Shown here one piece after another: positions 35,967 to 47,093 of a stretch of 64,000 nucleotides of DNA; within the stretch, counting starts at the first letter, position 1, and each line of letters begins with the position of its first letter. The stretch comes from Musa acuminata AAA Group (taxonomy: Eukaryota; Streptophyta; Magnoliopsida; Zingiberales; Musaceae). The DNA lies in the NCBI RefSeq assembly GCF_036884655.1, contig NC_088330.1, positions 33,151,001 to 33,215,000 of the forward strand. Reading direction: 5' to 3'. Under the pieces are notes generated by a model. The model ran no database searches and was not told the DNA's origin. It worked only from the letters and a program-made list of their open reading frames with translations. The position numbers were made by a program, and so were the translations under genes.

Positions 35967-37570
35967 AATGGCCATACTCTAATTAATTAAGGTGGACAAG
36001 ACTAATTCAAAGGTAAAGGTCTATTGTAACTTGAGCATCATGCCATAAACATGGAGGATTATAATTTAATAATAGAAAGTTAATTATCACTACATAACAT
36101 GCACATCCATCATCAATAATAATATTGAGATGGTAGGCAGGAATGGACAGTGAAATGATGTAACATATGGCCCTTCTATCCTTCCACTGTTCAAATCAAT
36201 ACAAGATTAACTATTCACATCATTGAGTTATTGACCTTTTCTTAAACTGCAGGATAATTTTCCAATAAATTAATAAAAATAAATAAGATAATTAGTTCTT
36301 TTCATATACATAAACTTTAAAAAGATAATTTGATCACTCAGCTTCAAAATTAATAATTTTTTAAGATTCATTTAGAAATAAAAATGATTATATATGCTAA
36401 TTGTCAATATACATATATGTTACATGTCACAGTGTGACAAAGGAATACATATGCTAAGAAAAAGTGACTTGTCATGTTGAAGTGCAACAATTTTTGTCAG
36501 GCAATGTTCAGAGATTCTCTTTACATATGATTTGACATATATAAGTAAATGATGATATAGTTTAACACAAGTAAATTGTAACAATTTTTCACAGGAAGAA
36601 AAAGGAATGTGTTTATATTGTAATCAAATAAAATATATATTATTATAACATATTTTAAAAATATTTATATGATAAAATGAACACAGGAGGAAGAAGGTTG
36701 GAGACTCAACATTAGATTGTTTGAAGGATTAATAGAAGATAAACCCAAGTCAATCTCAATGAAAAATGATCCAATAATTTAAGTTCCTTAAATCACAAAT
36801 ATAGGTTATCTTAGATTGAATTGGTGAATCTTTAATTTTTGAGTTAAAATCTTCATAACATTAATGAAATTTAAAGAATTTTTTTTTACAAAGGATAAGT
36901 ACTAAAACTGTATCATTTTTTTTTCATTTATCTATACATCCATTGGGGCCTACCACTTTGTCCTATGATGTTTGGAATCAAAGGTGTATTAAACTAAGTT
37001 GGAATCAATGTCTCAAATGCTATGATGGAATGAGATGTCACATAAAAAATTATATCTAAAATAATAATATTAATAAAGAAAAGAACCATGAGACCATTCA
37101 AGATATGGGACATGAATAACCAATGATGATAATAGTTAAATATTTCTCTCTTTTTTTTTTTTTTTTTTGTTGGGGTGGCTTATGGGTCATGCAATAGCAC
37201 ACATAATTTATGTCTGACAATTTTCCAGAAAATTATTCCCTACATTTTAATATGACAAAAGAATCCTCTATCATTTATTAAGAAAGATAAAAATGATTGA
37301 GAGCATGGGAACTTCTGTTATATTAAAAAAATATAAATATTATGTGGGAAAACAAAAACATAATATTATTTAAAATTTTATTCTTTATAATTAAAAAAAT
37401 TAATTATTAATTCCAAAACAGCACAAAGCAAGTAGAACAAAAATAACTTTACAAACATTATAAGAGGTCAGCAGAATTATTATTATTATTATTAAAGCGC
37501 GGGTAGAATTATTATTACTATATTACTAAAGGGTATTTGTGACATTTCACGGTCTCCAATGACCCTAAGC
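33131..37570. other. Long gene-free AT-rich region
   Basis: There is a GA tract near 33140-33159, a (TC)n tract at about 35929-35962, a CA tract near 35657-35670 and a poly-T run near 37149-37168. Between these the DNA is strongly AT-rich with stops in all frames. No gene or intact mobile element is recognised. Confidence 0.5.
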
Positions 37571-37572
37571 TT

Positions 37573-37641
37573 CGTGTTTAAATAGGGCGTCTATGAACGC
37601 CATCCGCCGGTAATATCGCCTTGTCTATCTATTCCCTCGTC

Positions 37642-37676
<35 letters not shown>

Positions 37677-37952
37677 CTTTGTCACAGCTCACTGCGACTG
37701 CCATCTCTGCAGAGTTCCACTGTAAGTTTTCTTCCTTCTCTCTCTCTCTCTCTCTCTCGTTAGATTTATGTACCTTAAGAAGCTCTGGTTGCTAAAGACG
37801 AAGAGAGCAACCTTGTTTATGGATGTATTCCTTTTCGTTTCTCTTGATTTCCTTCCTCTTTTGACTTAGACTCTTTAGATCCGTTGTTGGACTGATTCGG
37901 AGCGCCTGTTTGTGTTGTTGTTTTCTGTTGAGGCAGAGGCGGTATCGAGGAG
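37573..37952 (+). promoter_or_regulatory. Promoter and CT-rich 5' UTR with probable intron, AVT1-like gene
   Basis: A TATA-like TTTAAATAG lies near 37577-37585. Downstream is a CT tract at 37646-37673, then a good donor (GTAAGT) at 37722 and an acceptor ending at 37936, just ahead of the start ATG at 37953. A second CT tract (37737-37758) lies inside this probable 5' UTR intron. CT-rich leaders and leader introns often raise expression in plants. Confidence 0.55.
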
Positions 37953-40900
37953 ATGAAGAACTCGGTGTCAGATCGCAATCTCTTCATCGAGAGCGAGGAG
38001 GACGATGACGTCGACGAGGAGGAAGAGCACAAGGCGCAGCCGTCGAGGGCGGCCGACGACGATGACTCCGACTGCTCCGATTCGTCCTCCTCCCCCGACG
38101 ACGACGACGACGACGACGGCCCCCCGCGGAGCAGGCCCAACTCCTACTCCACAAATTGGCCCCAAAGCTACAGGTACCCCCCGTTTGCATGGATAGATCG
38201 CCTCATGCGTGCCTTACGATCGCGATCCGACGGCGGAAAACGTTTCCCGGGTTACCGCCGTTGGATCCCGATCTCGATCCGTTGGGCCGCGGCGGTGGGA
38301 ATCGGCTGGTATCTCGCGCGGCGAGTCGTGATCGTAGGGGGTGTCGTTCGAAGGATGGTGGGGTAACAATTTGGTGACAATACTTTTAAATTTAGCGCCG
38401 CGACAGATTATTAGGTTGGATGGAATATTTTTGATGGCGTTAGGACGAGGCTGTCGCGGTATTGTCTCCTTCCTCATCAATGCGACTTGGATCCATCTCT
38501 TCAGAGACCAATATTCTTATTAGCTGTAAGTGTACTACAAACACTCCCTCGTACATACATTATATGTACGAATTGTAGTAGAAGAGTTTGAGTCAATATT
38601 GGTTTGTAAGGGGCCGTTAAATACCGTACGATTTCGTGCAGACTTTTGATCCCTCCTATCGTCACATCCCAACCGTTGGTTCTTACGGATCATGTTGGGA
38701 TGGTGGGGGTGAAAGAAGAATTAGTAAGTCCGTAAGTACCGCATTGGTTCGTAGCTCTTATATAAATGACTAGTTCCGTATAAACTCGAGCTCGGACAGC
38801 ACATATATTTTTGGGATCAATTAAGAATGATCAATGGAGATGAAGCGTGAGGAATCCGACCTAATTAATCTATTAACGGGGGAGAGGATGGAGGTGGCAG
38901 TGGCCTACTCTGACTTGTTCTACGTATTTTAATGTCCAGGGGATGTTGCTTCATGTTTTGGATAGGATTTGTGTCGAAGGGTCTCGGAAAAGGGTGAGGG
39001 CTGCTGCTGTGGCAGACTGATCTGTCGTGGACTTGTTCGCTATAGGTTGTCCAGTAAAAGCCGAAACGGTGCCTGTGGCCCGCGACAGCTTAGACGGAGG
39101 TGGCAGGGTGTCGCTCTGTAGTCTGTCCCAGGACAGGGAACAGGGTTTTCTCTCTCATCCACTGCCTGACTATCGTAAGGGCCCATACTCTTTGGGATCA
39201 TTAGAATTATCGAGAAATATATTTCTTTAAGCAGCCTTATAACGAAGAAAATCCGCTGTATGACATTTTGCAGTTTATGATTTCTGGAATCTTATGAAAT
39301 CTTACATTGATAAATAACTTATGGAAACGTTAACCAACATGTCATACAGCGGAGGTGCAATTTGACAGTATTTTGTTTGGAAAGAAAAATCCATTGGAAG
39401 ATCTTTTCCATAAACAACAAAGATAAATTATTTAGTTTGGAGAATGGAAATAAAACCTGTTTCCTCTTTCGTTTCGTTTGTTTAGCATACGGGAATATTG
39501 TTCCATTTTAGAACTTGAACGATGAAATTTTCCTTCACTTTTTGAAAAAAAAGGAAATTGAACGGTTAATTTTGTTTGTAAATTATGATTTTTTTATTTT
39601 TTGTTTTCTGAAATAAACATAAATATTCAAGGTATGCCTTTTTTACCACGAAAGGCATCATCAACAAGTATGTTCAAATGAAATTATAGTGCTATTATTA
39701 GGTTAATAGACTTTTAATTGGCAAAATCCCAAGAAGCCATCATGAAATTTAATTTAGATTGGTCGTGATTGTAGATGAGTGTCTTGTTAAAATGGATTAA
39801 TTGATTTTTAATTCATATTTTTAAATATAATGCAATTGGTTTATAAATATAAACTAAGATTTAATTTATTTCATCTAAACATAAATTAAATTAATAAAGT
39901 AATTTGAAAAGTTAGAATAATGGGGAAACAGAACAGAAATAGCATCGATTTGATTTGTTCCTTGTAGGTGTAGCATATCCTGGTAAGAAATACTATTCAT
40001 TTAAAAATTCGATTGCGTTCCAGTTTCTATTATTGCAGAAGGTGGTCTAAAATTTGTAGAACATTTGTAAGCTTATTGAAAATTATTATAAATAGTTCAT
40101 GGAATCCTGTTTTAAGAATCTACTTTACATAAAGTAATTCTTATCCGTTTAACTGTATGGCTAAGTGAGTGGATTATATCAGAGTATAAAGATCGTTTAA
40201 TGCTTGAAAGTTCTATTTATGGTTCTGGTGATAAATTATTCAGATAGTTTTACTGATTTGTATGCAATGCTTTTGATATTGAGCCTAAACGATGAACTAA
40301 ACACAATATTTCTTCTTCTTTTTTGTTCTCAGGCAATCCATCGACATGTACAGTAGTGTGACTCCACCAACGATAGGGTTCCTGGGGACTCCAACACTCA
40401 GCAGATTGTCAAGTTCCTTCCTTTCTTCCTCGTTTCGAGGCAAGCACACCCCAGAAATCATTGCGTCACTTATTAAGCCTTTACTGCCCACTACTGCTGC
40501 TGATCTTCAACTACAAGACGAAGAAAGACAAAGCTCGCATTCGCTATTGATCCCTCCACTGCCATCGAGGAAGCCATCGTTAGAGAAGATACAAGAGAAG
40601 GTCTCTCATGAGTTACCCGTATCCCGGAGCTGTTCCTATGGACAGGCGGTGCTCAATGGTGTGCATATCTCGATCTCATCCTTGTTATCAACTTTTTAAG
40701 AGCATGAAAATTTATTTTAGTTTATTTCTTAATGTCAAAATCTATTTTATGTATTGTTTGCCTTTATGTCACGTATTGATAGTTGTTAGAGGAGTTACAT
40801 AATGTTAAGAGCTATGTTGAATTCAAAGGCTCAAATCTACAGGCCTTTATGACCACTCGCAGTCAACTATAGGACTTGTTCACCATGCAAGTTTAACTCA

Positions 40901-43900
40901 TAGCTTGAGAACCACAAAGAGAAAAAAAAGAAGAAAAAAAAGGGGGTTCTTATCAACCATCCGTAGGCTTTCGTGATCCTGATATCAACATAAGGAATAA
41001 TTTGATTGTAGAAATAATCTGTGTAAGAAATTATTTCACCGTTCTCATTTGACATTTTCATTTTTTTTTTCTTGACGGTATCATGTGAAACTTCTTTGTT
41101 AGGGATGAATGTTTTATGTGGGGTTGGGATCCTTTCAACACCTTATGCCGTCAAAGAAGGAGGATGGCTTGGGCTCTCCATACTCTTGACATTTGCCGTG
41201 CTTGCGTGGTACACCGGCATTCTACTGCGCTATTGCTTGGATAGTGAAGAAGGCCTGGAGACGTACCCCGACATAGGTCAGGCTGCCTTTGGTACCACTG
41301 GTCGTTTTGCCATCTCTGTAAGCCCTTCATAGCCATGTCCACTTCCTGTATTCTCTTGAATCTTAACCGCTGTTAAGAACTGATGAACTAACGCTTTCGT
41401 TTCATGTTCTCATGAACACGCAGATAATCCTCTACATGGAATTGTATGTAAGTATAAATACCTGAATCCACGTCGTCATCATCATATCAGTCTTTTATCT
41501 GATGATATTATGGCTTATTATTGGGGAGAATCCACTTGAATGATTTTTTTGGTTGGGCTTAAACATGAATTTTTTATTCTGTCAATTGTGATACCAATCA
41601 TATGAGTCATAGGGAATCAAAATTAGTGAATTAACATTATTTTATTTAATAATTATGATAGTATTTGTGACTTCTAACATGCATTCATTTTGCAGGCTTG
41701 TTGTGTTGAGTATATAATATTAGAGAGGGATAACTTATCATCACTATTTCCAAATGCGCAACTGAATATAGGCGGCATACATTTAGACTCTCGTCTACTC
41801 TTTGCCATCTTGACGACTATTTTGGTTCTCCCCACTACGTGGCTTAGAGATTTAAGTGTTCTTAGTTACATATCAGGTCAGTATATCCCCTTCAATAATT
41901 TCTTGTTGCAGTTGTCATTAACACTAGCTAATTTGGCAAGATGCATGAGGTCAACATTTTAATGGATCATTTGTTTCATCTGCAAGTCAAAAACACAAAA
42001 GAGCATTTTGAGAAATATTTTATTATTGTTTAGAATTTTTTCTAGATATTGTTTAGAATTAGTAATTTGGGAAACACAGGGTCAACAAAATCATATTTTA
42101 ATACTGGTTATATGCATCATTTCATTCTTTATACACAACTAAGTGATGATTGTGGCATGAAATCTATATACGTGTATATATAAATATTAATCATGTACTA
42201 GCAAATGGAATTTTGTGAGGTCTAAATTAATATATGATCAATTAGTTATCCTTAAATTGCACTTTCTTTTATTCAAAGCAGATGCAGATGGATCTGCAAT
42301 CACCAAATGAACCCTTATCACCAGAATCCGATAAATTTAGAATTCATCAAATATTTTAAGAAAACGCATGCTTACTAGATTCTCATTTAATAAAAACATC
42401 CACTTATAGATTTATTAATTTTCCTTTCTTTCTCAATATTTGGCAGTTGGAGGAGTTATTGCATCGGTAATGGTTGTCTTAAGCTTATTTTGGGTTGGTA
42501 CAGTAGACAAAGTTGGATTTCAAAATAAGGGCACTTCACTAAATCTTTCAGGTATACCAATTGCCATTGGTATATATGGATACTGCTATTCAGGTCATGC
42601 AGTTTTCCCGAACATATATTCCTCATTGAAGAAACCCAATCAATATCCTTCTGTTCTCTTTACCAGGTCAGTAGATCTAAGACATATTAGTATTCCTTAC
42701 CTTTCACTAATACACAGAAGTCTAACTACATTTTGGCCAATCATATTTGTAGCTTTGCAATTTGTACTGTGATGTTCGCTGGGGTTGCTGTCATGGGTTA
42801 CACTATGTTTGGGGAGTCAACGCAATCGCAATTTACTCTCAACATGCCACATAATCTAGTGGCTTCGAGGGTTACTGTGTGGACTACGGTAACTACTATA
42901 TTCTTTTCTTTATTATTATTTCTCAATGATTGCGAACTTTAACTAGTTGGTCTATAAAATGCATGAAATATTGATCTTTATTTCATTTTCTTATAAATCA
43001 TTGAAGGTTTTGCTTCTTGCATACATGAAGGTACATCTTAAAATTTTAAAAAGAAAAATCATAAAATTCTGTATCTCTTTAATTGAGAAAAGGGAAGAAA
43101 AGGAAAAAATAAAATTCATTGGAAAATTACATTATCAAAAACTTTGAATACAATTCATAAACAAGAGATTGTACTAAAAACACTAATGTTGTTGTTTTTT
43201 TGTGTTGCATATACTAGACTAATTTGATCAATAATATGAACGTAAATAAAACTGTGAGACATGCATATTTGATAATTTATCTAAGTAAAAAGGGAAAAAA
43301 ATGTATTCTCACAACAATAAAATCAACAATATCTTTTAAGTTTATTTATTAGATGTTCAAATTAAGATGTTGACTGTTTAATTGAAGTATTTGTCTTAAA
43401 AAAATTTACATCCTGAGATAATGGTCGAGTTGGTTACTAATGTTATTTCATAGACTTTTGGTTGCAGGTGGTGAACCCGATTACTAAATATCCTTTAAAT
43501 GACATTTTCTATTTTGATCATATTGTACTCCATTGAAGAACTTTGTTTAATGGTGATACTCTTTGTTCCTGTAAGTTTGATTCAAAGATTTATTATATTA
43601 TCAAAAAAATGCTTCAGCTTCTTCAATTAGTTGAACTTTGATTGGAAGTCAAATGAATTTTGTGGTAATTCCAAATTTTCTACTAAAACTATCTTAAAAA
43701 ACATTTTTAATTCTAAATTTTAAATAGATGGTAATGATTATGGTCTCTTCGTAGTAGCGTGATATTTGGAAGTTTGCACACAAATTCTTATGGAAATTTT
43801 TGTTATCCTTAACTTATGAAAACATATGCATTAACTCTGACTCCTTTGGCACTGAGTTTGGAGGAGTTGATACCATCAAACCAATCAAAGTCGCACTTGT

Positions 43901-45222
43901 ATGCAATCATGATAAGAACAACGCTGGTTCTTTCTACTCTGTTAGTGGCTCTTTCCGTCCCTTTCTTTGGTAAGCTTATTTCATGTTGCTTCCTTTTCAG
44001 TTTTACAATATCTTACCAATTATTTCCTAAGTGTTAATTCCCTAAAAATTTACATTTCAATTCATGACTTAGCAACGCAATAATTTACTTGTGACTTAGG
44101 ATGAAATAACCCCTCTTTTCCCATTTGCATTTTCTATAAAGTTTTTCAGCTTTAAGCACTTATATAATTTGGTTATTATTTTCTTAACAGGTTTGGTGAT
44201 GGCTTTTATTGGATCTTTGCTCACAATGCTCGTTGTAAGTTCTAGATTTGCTTCAAATTTTTTAGAAGTTTGACCTCACTGTTCTATCTATAATAATTTT
44301 TTTGTTGCAGACTTTGATTTTTCCATGTGCTTGTTTCTTGAGCATACTTCGTCATAAAGTTACAAGAATTCAGGTAATAACATTTAATCAATACCTACAG
44401 CCATATATGCTCCTATCATTTCATTTGCAGAAGGTTTTTGATATGTCATGAATCTGCTGAAAAAATGGTAATATAATAAGTTTATATTTGGTGCAAAATA
44501 ACAACCAAGCTGAATGTAAAAGTTCACAATATATTTCAGAAATTTGTTCTTCACAAAACCATTATATTAAGTTTGTTTAGCATCTTATTGAATCATTGAT
44601 TGACATCAGTTCATCAAAGGAGAAAGGGTCAAAGTCTAACATCCTACTAACATAAAAAATTAATGCACACTTGCGAAAAAATGTTTAGTGTTTGATTTGA
44701 TTCTATCATTGTCTATACATCCTTTTTACAAAAATCTCCAAAAGAACTCTTTATATTTATAAGCTTCTCTTTGTTTATCTAATCTACAAAAATTCAGAAA
44801 CATTCATTTTATTCCAAATATTGGTTTGCTCATCATAAATAAAAAAAGCATTCACAATTTTAGACCACTAAAACACTGAACGAATGCTTATTGATGATAT
44901 AATATCATGCACATATTAAGAGGTTCAAAGATAAATTATAGTAGTATCTAAGTATGGATCCATGTTCTACTTTATCCACGAGATAAAATAATTTAAAGTC
45001 TTAGTTTCGATGCATAGAAATTTAGAAGGTTGAATCATTACATAACTAATAATAATTTGCTAGCTAGCATCTTATGCGATGTACATGCTGTGTAATATAT
45101 TGTCTAATTAATTTCAATTGTAGGGACTATTTTGCATCATCATTATCACAATTGGAGTTGTTTCTTCCATTGTCGGCACCGTCTCATCAATCTCCAAAAT
45201 AGTAGATAAATTGAGTCAATGA
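37953..45222 (+). CDS. AVT1-like: AVT1-type vacuolar amino acid transporter (AAAP family)
   Basis: Twelve exons: 37953-38173, 40333-40658, 41103-41317, 41424-41447, 41696-41876, 42447-42666, 42753-42888, 43468-43487, 43824-43969, 44191-44234, 44311-44373 and 45124-45222 (TGA), 1695 nt, 564 residues. The first 175 residues are hydrophilic, very acidic (Asp/Glu/Ser runs), then Ser/Pro-rich, as in AVT1 proteins. The membrane domain follows from about residue 177 with the family signature NGMNVLCGVGILSTPYAVKE, then about ten hydrophobic segments. Further landmarks are IYGYCYSGHAVFPNIY, GYTMFGESTQSQFTLNMP and the C-terminal SIVGTVSSISKIVDKL. AVT1 members exchange neutral amino acids for protons across the tonoplast; substrates here are not known. 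Exons 4 (24 nt) and 8 (20 nt) are microexons. Exon 8 ends at a U12-type AT-AC intron, described separately; without it the transporter would be cut short. Confidence 0.93.
39253..39352. repeat. 14-bp inverted repeat in AVT1-like intron 1
   Basis: CCGCTGTATGACAT at 39253-39266 has an exact reverse complement at 39339-39352. Each arm carries a few further matching bases. It may be a small fold-back element. Confidence 0.7.
43488..43823 (+). other. U12-type AT-AC intron
   Basis: The intron begins ATATCCTTT, the consensus U12 5' splice site, and ends AC. The branch-point match ATCCTTAAC lies at 43805-43813, 10-12 bases ahead of the 3' end, the distance required by the minor spliceosome. Joining exon 8 (ending act-aa) to 43824 (a-tat-gca) restores the conserved VVNPITK-YALTLTPLAL. 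No GT-AG alternative keeps the frame. Confidence 0.92.
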
Positions 45223-47093
45223 TCACGGCACCAAGCAAATCTAGTTGGTTGTTCCTCATTTTTGCTTTTATTATTCCTACTACTTTTTATTTATGTCCTC
45301 TTGTAAATTTTGTTTATCGGATACTGAACTAGTGTTGGTCTTAGTCTTTTCTCCCTCTTTTAATTTATACAAGTACAATAAGTGATATGATCTTATGCAT
45401 AACATGATCTAATGTGGTACACATTTTAAATGATTATTTCTTGCTTTTATGTTAAACATTATTTGCTACTTAACTCTTGTTTTGTTTCTTGATTTGCAAG
45501 TGAAATCGTCATATTTTGACCTCCTTTTGTTGTATTCATTTGTGCATATGCAGTTGCATGCTAGAAATGAAACAATCATTCCATGTAGAGTGAGTGATTG
45601 AAGCAATGCACTTATCACCAGCCTTGTTGTCTAATGAGGCTTTGTGTTTTTCTAAATTAAATGACACCACCTACACAATTAGAACAGTTAAATTCGTGAT
45701 TAAGGAAAGCCATGGCATCAAATCTCGATCACTTGTGCAAGATTAAGGAAATCATCATCAAATCATCATCAGTCAATCGAGAGATGAACTCGAGTTCGGG
45801 TCAGGTTTCAGTATATAGAAACATCTGAGTCTCCAAAGTCAATTATTTTCCTACTTATCCGTTAGTTATCTTTATACATCCCTATAAAATTTCAAAATTA
45901 CTATAAATACCTTTACATTTATCATCAATCTTCGTCGTTCACTAAGCTAGAGAAATTATAGTTGACAGTAATATTGTCTAAAAATATTAAGTATATAAAT
46001 ATATATGTTAATTTATTTTAAAACTTTGTAAGGATTAATATACAAGAATCTTACAAGGAAAAGATAAATACTTAATCTAAAAACATATAAAACCCAACCA
46101 CATTATTATTAGGCCAAATTACATATATATCCCTTCAAAGTAAATTATTTTGGACAATTTCCCTAAAGAAACACTGTATTTTAGATTTTTCTCGGGTGAT
46201 AACTCATGTTTCCATATTTTCCATAAAGAGTCCTTACATTTTTTTCAAATACCCCAAATTTCATTCATTTATTTATTTCTCATTGAGTGCCTCTACAATT
46301 TTCTATATTTTTCATAGAGAGTCTTTTTCATTTATTTTAAAATATATCAAATTCTTCTTAATTTTCCTCTATAATTACATAAATTCCGAGAAATAATTTT
46401 ATAAAATATCGAGATTCGATTGATAATCAAGTAAAAATACTATAAATGTTATTGAAAAGCATTGATATAATATCGTGCCTCTTGGGTTGTCATTATTGTC
46501 ATTACAATATCATATTTTTACGTTTATAGTTAGTTTGATTGAGGTCAGAAATCTATTTAAATTATTTTATAATATTTTTAAATAGATTTTATAATATTTT
46601 TATTATGATAATTAAAATATTATAATAAACCAAAAATACTATAATAGATGAAAAAAAAATTTGCATGATAGTTTTGGAAATATTAAAATTAGATATACTA
46701 TTTAGGTAATTTTAAAATTAGATATGCTATTTAAGAAAAATAAGACGGGATATATCAATTAAAAATGTTCAAAATATGATGATTTTTTAGAAAATCATCC
46801 CATATATATATATATATATATATATAGAAACGTGTTAGTAATTTATATTTCATAATTTGAAAATATAGAGTAATGATTAATTTTTGAGCGAAGTATATAT
46901 GTTTTGTTTGAGGAATACATGGAAATATGTTGTTTGTAGAAGGATATATACGTAAAAACACCATGTTATCATCACCCGGTCTCCCCCTGGCAGAGCAAGT
47001 CTACTGTTTGCTTCTTGTCGAAGCCTCAAATCCCAGGCGGCATCCCGACCATGGTCTGAGCCCGCCGCCGCAGTACTTAGTCTTCATCCCACC
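45223..47093. other. Spacer between AVT1-like and TFIIE-alpha genes
   Basis: Starts with the AVT1-like 3' UTR, then AT-rich DNA with a TA tract at about 46802-46826. The last 100 bases are GC-richer and form the TFIIE-alpha leader. No gene is seen. Confidence 0.5.
47051..47059 (+). promoter_or_regulatory. Minimal upstream ORF (ATG GTC TGA)
   Basis: A two-codon ORF in a good initiation context (gaccATGG) ends 34 bases ahead of the TFIIE-alpha start. If it lies within the transcript it could lower translation. The transcription start is not known. Confidence 0.4.
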
